The translations under genes and the position numbers were made by a program. From Gp1-AA122 sp036378535 (GTDB lineage: Bacteria; Acidobacteriota; Terriglobia; Terriglobales; Acidobacteriaceae): a DNA stretch of 64,000 nt. Positions 1 through 9,049 of the stretch are shown here, one piece after another. Every line of letters begins with the position of its first letter. Positions within the stretch are counted from its first letter, which is position 1. The stretch lies in contig DASUWH010000059.1 in NCBI GenBank assembly GCA_036378535.1, positions 62,001-126,000 on the forward strand, in the 5' to 3' direction. Under the pieces are notes generated by a model, which was not told the origin of the DNA, ran no database searches, and worked only from the letters and a program-made list of their open reading frames with translations.

Positions 1-1272
1 TTGGCTCCGGGAGAGCCTACCCTGGCTTCGATTCTTGGGCAGGCTGGCTATGCGACCGCAGCCTTCGCAGGCGGCAATCCTTATATATCACCGCGATTTG
101 GGTATGATCAGGGTTTTGATCATTTCTGTGATTTTCTCGCGGAGGTGCCGCCCTCCCGAGAGTCCGCGCCCGCAGCTAATAGTCTTCGCCGGCGAGTAAA
201 CCGCAAAATCGAGCAACTGTCCTCCCGCGGTGCTCTTCTCAAGGCCTCCTACAATGAGTTGTACTTTCAGTATTGCCAGCGATGGGGCACGAAGCGGCCA
301 AGTTCCTTTGACGAGTTACGCCGGTTTCCATCTGCCGATATTCTCGTAGACCAGGCGCGCGCCTGGATATCTTCGATCGGAGATCGTCCTTTTTTCCTAT
401 GGCTCCACTTTATGGATCCGCATTCTCCCTACTATCCCGTGGCAGAGGCGTTAGGGACGATGAAGAGGGAAAATCTCACTCCATTTCGGGCCCGATATCT
501 CAATTCGTATTGGAATCGAGGCGATAAAAGCAGAGAAAACTTTTCGCGTTATCGCGAAGAGGTCATGGGCCTGTATGACGCCACAATTCGCTGGGTAGAT
601 ACGCAAACCGCGCGCCTCGTAGAAACACTTCGCCGCTTCCGCCGCTGGGATAATTGCTTACTGTCGTTTACGGCCGATCATGGGGAAGAATTTCTGGAGC
701 ATGGCGGGCGTTATCACCAGCCCCGCAAGCTCATCGAAGAACTGATTCACGTGCCGATGCTGCTACGCGTTCCCGGCACGCCCCCCTCGCGGCTCACCTC
801 TTCGCCTTTCAGCTTGCTGCACTTGGCTCCGACTTTGCTGGACGCGATGAATGTCGCCATTCCCGCTGAGTTTCAGGGACGCAGCCATTGGCGCCATATC
901 CAGCACCACGAGGATTGGAACGACCCTGCGGTAGTCGAATGCGGGGACGGGTGCAGCAATCCTTTTCACCGCGACAGCCGGCTACGCAGCCGGATACTGG
1001 CAATTCGGGAGAAGCGATACAAGCTCGTGCTTCGCTTCGATCCGCGTGCGGAAGAGTTATTCGATCTGCAGGAAGATCCTGCTGAACTCCAGCCGTTGCC
1101 GGAAAACGCTGCCATGGGCGTGCGTCGGCGGTTGCTGAAGGCGGCGCTTGCGCACCTGCGGCAGAGTCATGACCAAGGGCGCATGGAGCGACGCCTTTCG
1201 GGCCTGATTCGGGATATGCAGTTGCAAGCGTTTTCTGCAGGACTTCAGGCCGCGCATGCGGTTCCCATGTAG
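1..1272 (+). CDS. Sulfatase / alkaline-phosphatase-superfamily hydrolase, 5'-truncated
   Basis: This is the C-terminal part of a sulfatase-type hydrolase. The visible 423 residues start just after the place where the family's catalytic Cys/Ser-x-P-x-R motif should lie, so the TTG at position 1 is probably not the real start and the gene runs off the window. The metal-binding motif TADHGEEFLEHGG lies near residue 225, followed by a basic/His segment (YHQPRK) and the sequence LIHVPMLLRVPG, all typical of the superfamily. Family members remove sulfate or transfer phosphoryl groups on glycans and lipids. Because it precedes a glycosyltransferase cluster, it may modify the polysaccharide made there, but the substrate cannot be read from the sequence. 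Confidence 0.8.
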   Translation: MAPGEPTLASILGQAGYATAAFAGGNPYISPRFGYDQGFDHFCDFLAEVPPSRESAPAANSLRRRVNRKIEQLSSRGALLKASYNELYFQYCQRWGTKRPSSFDELRRFPSADILVDQARAWISSIGDRPFFLWLHFMDPHSPYYPVAEALGTMKRENLTPFRARYLNSYWNRGDKSRENFSRYREEVMGLYDATIRWVDTQTARLVETLRRFRRWDNCLLSFTADHGEEFLEHGGRYHQPRKLIEELIHVPMLLRVPGTPPSRLTSSPFSLLHLAPTLLDAMNVAIPAEFQGRSHWRHIQHHEDWNDPAVVECGDGCSNPFHRDSRLRSRILAIREKRYKLVLRFDPRAEELFDLQEDPAELQPLPENAAMGVRRRLLKAALAHLRQSHDQGRMERRLSGLIRDMQLQAFSAGLQAAHAVPM

Positions 1273-1334
1273 ATAACACTCGAGTGCGCGGTTCCCGCAG
1301 GTTTTGTCGCCGAAGCAAGATAAACTGCTGACAA

Positions 1335-2402
1335 ATGATCACGGTTTTTACTCCGTCGTTTGCCGACGAAGCAAATACCAATGCCCAGAACCTTACGGTT
1401 AAAGAGGTTGTAGCCAGGCTGTCTCCGGAAAAGTTCCGAGTCATGATGTTTGCCGAGGGGGCGCTCGATGAGCGGATTGCCGCTCGCCCCAATACCGGAG
1501 TGCTTAAGTGGCGCAGCCATGGCAATACGATCGCAACCCTGGCGCGATTTCTGTCCAACGTGCCCGACATCTATTTTTTTCCGCGCGAGGGGCCGCTGGA
1601 TACCGCCTTGTTGAAGGTCAGGAAGCACGGCAAGCTGCCGACCGCGGTAGTTACGTACATCGTCAGCGGTGGTCTCGGTCCGGGCTCGATTCGTCCCAGC
1701 ATGCTGCGGAACATCACGGAAGCGGACACTGTCATCGGCAACAGCCAATGTGTATCGGAAGTAGTAGAACGCTGCACCGGCGCAGTGGTGAGCACAATCT
1801 ACGATGGTGTCGATCGCCGCCATTATTATCCGCCTGCCAGGCGGAAATCAGGCGACGCAACGGTAGTGCTCTATGCGGGTTCATTCTGGCCGTGGAAGCG
1901 TGTGCACGTGGTGGTGGAGCAGGCGGGGCTGTGGCCTGCGGTGCAGTTCCGTATTGCTGGCAAGGGACAGGACGAGGCCAGGTGCCGTCAGCTGGCGCAA
2001 GACTTGGGATGCAAGAACGTTAGTTTCCTCGGACACCTGCCGCAGTCGCAACTAGGCGAAGAGATGCGGCGTGCCGACGTTTTCCTTTTCCCTTCAACCA
2101 TGGAGGGACACCCGCAGGTGCTGGCGCAAGCCGCGGCGTGCGGCCTGCCGTGCGTGGCCATGAACTACTATCGCCCGGAGTTCGTGCGCGATGGTGAAAC
2201 TGGCCTTCTCGCAAACTCCGACCGCGAGCTGGCGGAAAACTTGCGCCGTCTGCTGACTTCTCCGAACCTGCGCACTGCTATGTCGGCGGCCGCGGTTGCC
2301 CACATGCGCCAGTTCGACTGGGAGCATATTGCTGCCCAATGGGCTGAAGTTTTCGAGGGAGTCGCGATGCTTAGGCGTTCGGGATGGAGGTCGGGATTCT
2401 GA
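1335..2402 (+). CDS. Glycosyltransferase family 4 protein
   Basis: A 355-residue GT-B glycosyltransferase of family GT4, expected to add a sugar from a nucleotide donor to a lipid-linked glycan at the cytoplasmic face of the membrane. The C-terminal donor-binding half contains VVLYAGSFWPWKR, FLGHLPQSQL and the EGHPQVLAQ stretch near residue 255. In this stretch the usual E-x7-E signature reads E-x7-Q, so the second acidic residue is replaced. The N-terminal acceptor half is shorter than in the next genes. It is the first complete gene of the exopolysaccharide locus. A 265-bp gap with a dispersed repeat follows, so it may be transcribed separately from the gene at 2668. Donor and linkage are unknown. 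Confidence 0.82.
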   Translation: MITVFTPSFADEANTNAQNLTVKEVVARLSPEKFRVMMFAEGALDERIAARPNTGVLKWRSHGNTIATLARFLSNVPDIYFFPREGPLDTALLKVRKHGKLPTAVVTYIVSGGLGPGSIRPSMLRNITEADTVIGNSQCVSEVVERCTGAVVSTIYDGVDRRHYYPPARRKSGDATVVLYAGSFWPWKRVHVVVEQAGLWPAVQFRIAGKGQDEARCRQLAQDLGCKNVSFLGHLPQSQLGEEMRRADVFLFPSTMEGHPQVLAQAAACGLPCVAMNYYRPEFVRDGETGLLANSDRELAENLRRLLTSPNLRTAMSAAAVAHMRQFDWEHIAAQWAEVFEGVAMLRRSGWRSGF

Positions 2403-2417
2403 GGAAAGCATTGCTCA

Positions 2418-2630
2418 GCGGCTACACAGGTTGCGGAAAAAGTCTCTTTGCTGGCAAAAAAGGCCCCCAGGCGCTAAAGTGCGGACCAATTTTCAACGGC
2501 TTAGCGGCACGAGTAAACTCGTGCCCTTCCCGATTTTACTTATCTTTGATCTTTTTCCCGCAGCCTGGGAAGCCGTGCGCTTTCAAAACGCGTTCGGAGT
2601 TGAGGTCTTTCGCAACCTGTGAAGCCCGCA
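2418..2630. repeat. Dispersed intergenic repeat A, copy 1
   Basis: This interval is clearly related to 38556-38722 and 48780-49034. Shared landmarks in order are a gcggaaaaagt block, ggccc-caggcgctaaag, caacggct-agcggcacgag, cgtgcccttcccgat and a tgaagccg block. The core contains the perfect 8-bp inverted repeat ggcacgag/ctcgtgcc around a 4-base taaa loop. No convincing protein is encoded. It fills the gap between two same-strand glycosyltransferase genes. Confidence 0.75.
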
Positions 2631-2667
2631 CCAGGGACTGTTCGGAGTCGAGGCCGGCAAGATTGAA

Positions 2668-3903
2668 ATGATTGATACCCAGGCAGACGCATCGGTGGTT
2701 GCAGCGGCGCAAGAAGTTTCATGTGGCACTTGGTTGCGGGAGAGCTTTTCCAGCAGCAAACCCTTACATGTGCTTACGCTGACGCCGTTCTATCCGTCGC
2801 TACAGGATGATGGGGAGGGATGTTTTATCGCTGAGCCCTTGCAATGGCTGGAGCCACACGGTATTCGGAGTTCCGTGTTGGCGGTCCGTCCCGTTTATCG
2901 CGGAAGAGCGCAAAGGAACCCGGATGTTTATCCGGCGGCGTGGATGCGCTACCTCGCCGTGCCAAGTGGTATGGGCTTGCCCACATCAGGCCGTTTCTTA
3001 TATGCGAGAGTACGCAGAGCTGTGCTCCAAAGGCATGCGCGCGAACGTCTACACCTGATTCATGCACATGCAGCGCTGCCCTGTGGTCATGCAGCGCTTC
3101 TCCTGGCCGGGGAGCTGGGCATTCCCTATGTCGTCTCGGTGCATGGGCGAGACGCGTTTTCGTCACGCCAGGTCGCCGGTCTTGCCGGCCAGTGGTGCAG
3201 GCGCATTTCGCGCGAGGTCTACCGCTCCGCCCAGAACGTTATCTGCGTCAGCCGGAAAGTTCGGGAGGAGATTATTGCCGGCGTCGAATGCCGTACTTCG
3301 GTTGTGTACAACGGTGTGAACACAAATAACTTTTTTCCTGCGGCGGACAGCCGGGGCGGAGATCCTATTGTCCTAAGTATCGGCAATCTAATTCCCACCA
3401 AGGGACATGACGTACTGCTGCGTGCCTTTGCGAAGGTCCAGGATGCGCATCCCCGGGTTCGCTGCAAAATCATCGGCAGCGGTCCAGAGCATGGTCGTTT
3501 GGTTAAGCTCGCGGAAGAGCTTGGCATTCGACATCGCGTGGAATTCATGGGGCGTCAAACGCGCGAGAGTGTGGCTAATGCATTGCGCGCGGGCACAGTG
3601 TTTGCGCTGGCCAGTTCCTATGAAGCGCTGGGCTGCGTGTACCTGGAAGCAATGGCTACGGCCAAGCCTACGATTGCTTGCCACGGCCAGGGAATCGGTG
3701 AGGTTATCGAGAACGGTGTGAATGGCATTCTTATGAAACCGGATGACCCATGCGCGATGGCCGAGGCCCTGCGCTCGCTTTTGAGAGATGCTGATCTGTG
3801 CTCGCGGATGGGAATGGCTGCTCGCCGCACTGTGGTGGAGAACTTTACACTCGCGCACCAGGCCGAGCATTTGGACCGCATTTACCGGGAGTGCGCCCAG
3901 TGA
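2668..3903 (+). CDS. Glycosyltransferase family 4 protein
   Basis: A 411-residue GT4 glycosyltransferase. The N-terminal half shows HVLTLTPFYPS and a glycine-containing acceptor loop. The C-terminal half shows VVYNGVNTNNFFP, IVLSIGNLIPTKGHD and the intact E-x7-E motif in YEALGCVYLEAMA near residue 318. It probably adds one sugar to the lipid-linked repeat unit in the cytoplasm. The first 30 residues are poorly conserved-looking, and a start slightly inside the ORF is possible. The next gene starts with a GTG that overlaps this gene's TGA, so the two are translationally coupled. Confidence 0.85.
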   Translation: MIDTQADASVVAAAQEVSCGTWLRESFSSSKPLHVLTLTPFYPSLQDDGEGCFIAEPLQWLEPHGIRSSVLAVRPVYRGRAQRNPDVYPAAWMRYLAVPSGMGLPTSGRFLYARVRRAVLQRHARERLHLIHAHAALPCGHAALLLAGELGIPYVVSVHGRDAFSSRQVAGLAGQWCRRISREVYRSAQNVICVSRKVREEIIAGVECRTSVVYNGVNTNNFFPAADSRGGDPIVLSIGNLIPTKGHDVLLRAFAKVQDAHPRVRCKIIGSGPEHGRLVKLAEELGIRHRVEFMGRQTRESVANALRAGTVFALASSYEALGCVYLEAMATAKPTIACHGQGIGEVIENGVNGILMKPDDPCAMAEALRSLLRDADLCSRMGMAARRTVVENFTLAHQAEHLDRIYRECAQ

Positions 3904-5054
3904 AGCGCCGAGTCGCGATTATCACTGAAATTATTGCGCCTTACCGGGTACCGGTCTTCAACGCGTTGGCACGAAGTTCCACCGTCGATCCCTATGTCAT
4001 TTTTCTTTCGGAAAACGATCCGAGCCTGCGCGATTGGAGAGTCTGTACCGAGGAAATCCGTTTTTCCTACAATGTGCTGCCGAGCTGGAGACGCCGGGTG
4101 GCCGGATACAACTTTCTCTTGAACTGGGGCCTGGAGCGGCAGTTGCGGAGAATTTCTCCGGATATTCTGATTTGCGGAGGCTACAACTACGTTGGCTCGT
4201 GGCAAGCAGCGCGATGGTGCACTAACAACGGGGTGCCGCTTGTGCTATGGGCTGAAAGTACCGACCGGGATAATCGCCGGGGTTATGCCCCGGTCGAATT
4301 TCTGAAAAGGTATTTCTTGACCCGCTGCGATGGCTGCGTTGCCGCCGGCCAATCTACGTTTGAATACCTCGTGTCACTGGGAGTGCCAGAGCACGCCATC
4401 GTTACTGCGCCCGACGCTGTCGATAACGATTATTTCACGCGACGATCCGAACTGGTGCGCAGTGAAGCTGCTCGCTATCGCGCTATCTACAAGCTTCCCG
4501 AAAGATATTTCCTGTATGTTGGTCGCCTGATCCCGGCCAAAGGCGTTTTTGACCTACTCGATGCCTATGCGGCGCTGTCACCGGAACTGCGTTCCGAGAT
4601 TGGGCTGGTTTTTGCCGGAGATGGCCGTTCCCGCATCGAGTTGGAGCGAAGGGCGAGGAAGATAGTTCCCGGGCGCGTGCACTTTGCGGGATTCCTGCAA
4701 CGCGAGGATCTGGCGCCGGTTTACGCGCTGGCCGATATGCTGGTTTTTCCCACCCATAGCGATCCCTGGGGCCTGGTTGTGAACGAAGGCATGGCTGCCG
4801 GATTGCCCGTGATTACGACCACTGCGGCGGGCTGCGCAGCGGACTTGGTGAGCAATAATCGAAATGGCCTGGTCATTCCGCCTGGCGATAGGAAGAAACT
4901 GGAGGCGGCCATGAGCCTGCTGGCGTGCAGTCCTGAATTGAGAAAACGGTTTGGGTCCTACAGCAGGGAGAAGATCAGGAAGAATTCTCCCGAAGCGTGC
5001 GCGCAGGGTTTGGCCGAAGCTGCCTCCGTTGCCAGAAAGGCGGCTCATGGATAA
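3900..5054 (+). CDS. Glycosyltransferase family 4 protein
   Basis: A GT4 glycosyltransferase of 384 residues from the GTG at 3900, which overlaps the upstream stop codon as GTGA. The open frame extends further upstream, but the first recognisable GT-B strand (RRVAIITEIIAPYRVPVFN) follows this GTG directly, so 3900 is the best start. The second domain has YFLYVGRLIPAKGVFDLLDA and HSDPWGLVVNEGMAAGLP; here the E-x7-E signature reads D-x7-E. It resembles GTs that add deoxy- or N-acyl-sugars in O-antigen clusters, but donor and linkage cannot be assigned. It is coupled to the polymerase gene, which starts 8 bases before this stop. Confidence 0.85.
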   Translation: MKRRVAIITEIIAPYRVPVFNALARSSTVDPYVIFLSENDPSLRDWRVCTEEIRFSYNVLPSWRRRVAGYNFLLNWGLERQLRRISPDILICGGYNYVGSWQAARWCTNNGVPLVLWAESTDRDNRRGYAPVEFLKRYFLTRCDGCVAAGQSTFEYLVSLGVPEHAIVTAPDAVDNDYFTRRSELVRSEAARYRAIYKLPERYFLYVGRLIPAKGVFDLLDAYAALSPELRSEIGLVFAGDGRSRIELERRARKIVPGRVHFAGFLQREDLAPVYALADMLVFPTHSDPWGLVVNEGMAAGLPVITTTAAGCAADLVSNNRNGLVIPPGDRKKLEAAMSLLACSPELRKRFGSYSREKIRKNSPEACAQGLAEAASVARKAAHG

Positions 5055-6477
5055 CCCGAGCCGTCAATTGGCGATGGCCGCCGGGCTGGTCGTGCTGGTG
5101 ATTTTCGCTCTCCTGCTGGCGCATGTGAGTCCCGGGTACTTCAATAATGAAATTTATTTGGGTGGTCTTATTCTGCTGCAGTTGCTGATCGCTGCCGTAT
5201 GGAAATTTCGCAACGTATTCTTCGCTTTTCTGATGACTACTTTCGTTTGGGCAGGTGTGGATCTGCCCATGGCAGAGGCGTGGACCTCGGCGCGCTGGGG
5301 TGTGCTGCTGGTGGGCGCCGTCGTTGGATACGTGTTGTTCATTCACGACCGCAGCCGTCGTTTCCACGCTTTTCATCTGGTGGCGTTTTTTTCCGTAGCG
5401 GCCGCATTTGTTTCCGCGCTCGTGAGTACCTATCCCAAAACGGCGGTGCTGAAAGCCATCAGCCTGTTCATGCTCTTTCTTTGGGCCGGAGCGGGTGGGC
5501 GCCTGGCCATTCATGGGCGCGAGGCAAGCTTCTTCCGCGGCCTACTAGTGGCTTGCGAAATGGTCACGGCTTTCACGGCGGTTTCGTATTTCATCTTCCA
5601 TGCACAGTTCTGGGGCAATCCGAACTCACTAGGGTTGGTGATGGGCATTGGCATCGCCCCGCTTCTTTTTTGGGGAAGCATGGTTGCTGAAACTCGGCCT
5701 TTACGATTGCGCCGGTCGGCCGCGTTTTACGTAAGCATGATTCTGCTGTTCTACAGCGTTTCGCGCGCCAGCATCATGGGGGGAATTTGCGCCATCGCGA
5801 TGGTCTGCGTCGCTCTCCGTAAGCATAAATTGCTGCTCAAGGGCGCGATGCTCGCGCTCTTTTGCGTGGCTGTGACCGCGATTCTTGCACCCGATAAGCT
5901 GGCAAGCTTCACAGACGTATCCACTTCCAAGGTCCTATATAAGGATCATCGCGAAAGCGGTATTGTGGGCTCACGCAAATCACCCTGGCAGCAGACGGTA
6001 AACGTCATCTCGCAGCATCCCTGGTTCGGGAGCGGTTTTGGCACGAGCCCTTCCGGACGCGAGGACAATAGCGAGGGAATGTATTCATCCAATACCGATA
6101 ACAGCCGGGAACACGGCAGCAGTTATCTGGCAATAATTGAGTGGGTGGGTCTTGTCGGCATCGTACCATTTGCCGCCTTGCTGCTCCTGCTTGTTTGGAA
6201 AATCGGGCAAGCCCTGGCCTGGATGTCTCGAACTCGCTGCGCCGACCATCCCCTGGTCCCGATTGTCCTGGTGCTGCTGGGAGGTTTCATTCATGCGGCA
6301 TTCGAAGACTGGCTATTCGCCGTCGGCTACTACTTCGCCGTTTTCTTCTGGACGTTAGCCTTCGCGCTCTTTGATGTCGTGCCAGTGCACGCGCCCAAAA
6401 GCAACAGAATGCCGGAATTCCTGCATCCCGCCGTTTTCGATCGCGTGCCCGGCATCCCTTCCCGGGTGCAGTCATGA
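5047..6477 (+). CDS. O-antigen ligase/polymerase-like (Wzy-type) membrane protein
   Basis: A very hydrophobic protein of 476 residues with about ten membrane spans. The ATG at 5047 overlaps the previous stop by 8 bases; the longer open frame upstream is soluble and belongs to the glycosyltransferase in another frame. The family signature is the last large outside loop, around residues 310-370, with QHPWFGSGFGTSP followed by HGSSYLAIIEWVGLVGI, as in the Wzy_C / O-antigen ligase fold. It is expected to polymerise or ligate undecaprenyl-linked glycan units in the periplasm. Its place among glycosyltransferases favours the polymerase role. Its stop overlaps the start of the next gene (ATGA). Confidence 0.8.
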   Translation: MDNPSRQLAMAAGLVVLVIFALLLAHVSPGYFNNEIYLGGLILLQLLIAAVWKFRNVFFAFLMTTFVWAGVDLPMAEAWTSARWGVLLVGAVVGYVLFIHDRSRRFHAFHLVAFFSVAAAFVSALVSTYPKTAVLKAISLFMLFLWAGAGGRLAIHGREASFFRGLLVACEMVTAFTAVSYFIFHAQFWGNPNSLGLVMGIGIAPLLFWGSMVAETRPLRLRRSAAFYVSMILLFYSVSRASIMGGICAIAMVCVALRKHKLLLKGAMLALFCVAVTAILAPDKLASFTDVSTSKVLYKDHRESGIVGSRKSPWQQTVNVISQHPWFGSGFGTSPSGREDNSEGMYSSNTDNSREHGSSYLAIIEWVGLVGIVPFAALLLLLVWKIGQALAWMSRTRCADHPLVPIVLVLLGGFIHAAFEDWLFAVGYYFAVFFWTLAFALFDVVPVHAPKSNRMPEFLHPAVFDRVPGIPSRVQS

Positions 6478-7709
6478 TGCACCTGTTCGTTAATGCCGTC
6501 GCGGCCAGTGCCGGTGGGGGACTCACGTACATCAGAAATTTTGTCGCGCAGCTATCCCAGCGCGACGACATTCGAGCCACAATCTTGCTCTCTCCAGAGG
6601 CGAAGGAGGGCTTGTTCGCGGATGTTCGCGTTGCTAGTTGTCCTCGAATGCAATTTATCGAATCTAAGGAACGCGGACCGGTATCGCGGTTTTGGTGGGA
6701 ACAAATCGAACTGCCGCGCCTCATTGTCTCCCGGGGCGCTGACGTGCTGCTTTCGACAGGAAATATTGCCCTGAAAAATTCGCCCGTTCCCCAGATACTG
6801 CTGTCCCGCAATGCTCTCTATACCTCGAAACATTTCTTCCATGATCTTCGCGAGCGCGGCCATTATTCGCTCTATCTTGCGGAGCACTGTAAACGGGTTC
6901 TGGCGAAGCGTTCTATCGCGTGGGCGGATTGCACAATTGCTCCGAGCGCGACTTTTGCGGGGGAGTTGCAGTCGTGGACCGGCCGAGACGTCCTGGCGGT
7001 TCATCATGGCTTCGATGGCGACGCTTTTTTCGCAGGCCCTGCAATGCCACAACTTTTGCAAGCCAAGATGCAGGCTGCCGATGGATGTCTGCGCCTGCTC
7101 TTTGTGAGCCATTACAACTACTACCGCAACTTTGAGACGCTCCTGCGAGCCGTGCCCATCATAAAGAAACAATTGAGCCCGCTCCCGCTACGCCTGTTTC
7201 TCACATGCGAACTTAGCGGGGAGGCGAATCCCGGATCTTATCGCTCCAGTTCAGCCTCTGCGCTGGTGCGTGAACTGCAAATTCGCGACGAGGTCATCGA
7301 ACTCGGGGCGGTGCCACATCAGTTCCTGCACCATGTTTACCAAGCCTGTGATTTGTATGTGACGCCGGCATATTCAGAATCGTTCGCTCATCCGCTCATC
7401 GAAGCCATGGCGTCGGGCCTGCCGATTATCGCCGCGGATCTACCGGTACACCGGGAAATTTGTCAAAATGCGGCGGTTTATCCGCCCGTGTTTTCCCCGG
7501 AGATTTTGGCTCAACGAGTAGTGGAACTGGCAAAATCACCCGCTCTTCGCAAGCGCCTGGCCGACTATGGCCGCCGGCGCGCCCGGGACTTCTCCTGGTC
7601 GCGGCACGTGCAACAAATCATTGAGGTGGCCAAAACGCTGACGGGTTCTTGCCTGGAACAGTCTACCAACCCGTCACGGGCGCAGGAGCGAGTAGAAGTT
7701 GCTTCCTGA
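6474..7709 (+). CDS. Glycosyltransferase family 4 protein
   Basis: A 411-residue GT4 enzyme whose ATG overlaps the polymerase stop codon. The N-terminus has NAVAASAGGGLTYIRNF, a glycine-rich acceptor-domain loop. The C-terminal domain has LLFVSHYNYYRNFETLL and YSESFAHPLIEAMASGLP with an intact E-x7-E motif near residue 302. It should add a sugar to the membrane-bound intermediate. It is the last gene of the overlapping 2668-7709 block; the next gene is convergent, 22 bp away. Confidence 0.85.
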   Translation: MMHLFVNAVAASAGGGLTYIRNFVAQLSQRDDIRATILLSPEAKEGLFADVRVASCPRMQFIESKERGPVSRFWWEQIELPRLIVSRGADVLLSTGNIALKNSPVPQILLSRNALYTSKHFFHDLRERGHYSLYLAEHCKRVLAKRSIAWADCTIAPSATFAGELQSWTGRDVLAVHHGFDGDAFFAGPAMPQLLQAKMQAADGCLRLLFVSHYNYYRNFETLLRAVPIIKKQLSPLPLRLFLTCELSGEANPGSYRSSSASALVRELQIRDEVIELGAVPHQFLHHVYQACDLYVTPAYSESFAHPLIEAMASGLPIIAADLPVHREICQNAAVYPPVFSPEILAQRVVELAKSPALRKRLADYGRRRARDFSWSRHVQQIIEVAKTLTGSCLEQSTNPSRAQERVEVAS

Positions 7710-7731
7710 AAAGCGGAGGGATGAGGAGTCG

Positions 7732-8901
7732 CTATTGCAGCGATTTCTCGAGCATCGCGTACAGGTTACGGATGCCGATAGCCGAAGCTGCGGCCAGAAT
7801 CGAGGAACCGGCGCCCACTAGCCAGAGCACGCGGCGATCTTTCGGAATCCAGCGCTCAAAGGCGAGCAGCACGAACGGCAACAGCGGAATGGCAAAACGG
7901 GGAAATGTAGTTCGTACCCATTCCGGGGAATTATAAGTGTAAAGAAAAACGAAATAGGCAGCGGCAAAAACGGTTTCTACCGGAGTCTCGCGCCACCAGG
8001 CCCGGTAGACGCGAAGGCGCAACACCAGGATCCCTGCGGCGAAGACGAAGGCAATCCATACAAAACTCAGAACCAGGTTGGTCCACGGAACCGCTGCCGT
8101 GATTCCCAGGAAGATCGCATGGAATGGCCAATCCAGCAGCCTACCGCCCGACCAATCGGACTTCTGGTAACGCTGTACGTTAAGGAATGCGTTGCCAAAA
8201 TGTAATGTAAACGGGAGTACGTAGGCTGCCCCTACTCCGAGTCCGATCGCAGTTGCCAGAATCGCTCGGCTCCACTCCCGTCGCCAAAGCAAGGCAACGC
8301 CAATCCCCAGCAACACAAAGAATCCCAATGGTCGAACCGTGGTGGCCAGAGAGGCGAGGAGCGCTGACGGCAGCCAACGCTCATGACGAGAGCAAACAAA
8401 CGATCCCAGCAGGAGCGCCATGAATAGCGGCTCCGCACCGCCCAAAAACGAGAATTGCAGCCAGGTGAAATTCAAAACAGCAAAGAAACCCGCTATCCAC
8501 GGACCCCACAGCCAATAGGCAAGCGCCACGGTGGCGAGATTCCCGCTCCAGCAAATCAAAAGCAGCGCCGTACGGGTGCTTATGGGAAGAACTGTCGAGA
8601 GCGCGGCGGTGATGTATGGCAAACCCCAGAAGTGCTTTGTATCTGCATTGCGAAAATCCCAGTGCTGAATGGCGTCGGCGGCGGAGATGTAGCCTGGGTT
8701 GTCGCCAAAACTATCGACAGCGGGAAGAAATCCTTTTAGCGGGACAACGATTACAAAAAAAACAAGCCAAGTGGTGACACATAGCAGCAGAATCTCACGA
8801 AGCCTCGGGCTACTATTCGCGACGTTTAGCGTCCAATTCGGCGTAATAGGTCGCGGACATGCCGGCCTCAATTCCGCAGCTTTTTGCACGAGAACGGTCA
8901 C
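7732..8901 (-). CDS. Multi-spanning GT-C-type glycosyltransferase-like protein
   Basis: A 389-residue integral membrane protein with about nine or ten hydrophobic helices. The first extracytoplasmic loop carries acidic/aromatic residues (AVDSFGDNPGYISAADA), the usual location of the catalytic Asp in GT-C (dolichyl- or polyprenyl-phosphate sugar-dependent) transferases. The loop sequence FLGGAEPLFMALLLGSF is typical of the PIG-V/DUF2029-like branch. It may transfer a sugar from a polyprenyl carrier on the periplasmic side. The start is a GTG with no clear ribosome site, and a downstream start is possible. It is transcribed opposite to the glycosyltransferase block. Confidence 0.6.
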   Translation of the reverse strand: MTVLVQKAAELRPACPRPITPNWTLNVANSSPRLREILLLCVTTWLVFFVIVVPLKGFLPAVDSFGDNPGYISAADAIQHWDFRNADTKHFWGLPYITAALSTVLPISTRTALLLICWSGNLATVALAYWLWGPWIAGFFAVLNFTWLQFSFLGGAEPLFMALLLGSFVCSRHERWLPSALLASLATTVRPLGFFVLLGIGVALLWRREWSRAILATAIGLGVGAAYVLPFTLHFGNAFLNVQRYQKSDWSGGRLLDWPFHAIFLGITAAVPWTNLVLSFVWIAFVFAAGILVLRLRVYRAWWRETPVETVFAAAYFVFLYTYNSPEWVRTTFPRFAIPLLPFVLLAFERWIPKDRRVLWLVGAGSSILAAASAIGIRNLYAMLEKSLQ

Positions 8902-9049
8902 TGCGCGGAATCATAACGTCCTGCCTAAGCCGGAACAATTAACCGGAGGTATTCAGATAACTGCAGCGGGCTTTTGATTTCGGACTCAATATCATCTCGT
9001 GGTGTATTATGCGTACGCCCACGATCATTTCATGTCGAGGAAGAGTCTG

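Noticed and set aside
809..1570. Long minus-strand open frame of about 250 codons
   Set aside because: It lies opposite the sulfatase and the first glycosyltransferase, which have clear family motifs, and its translation is low-complexity with no recognisable domain.
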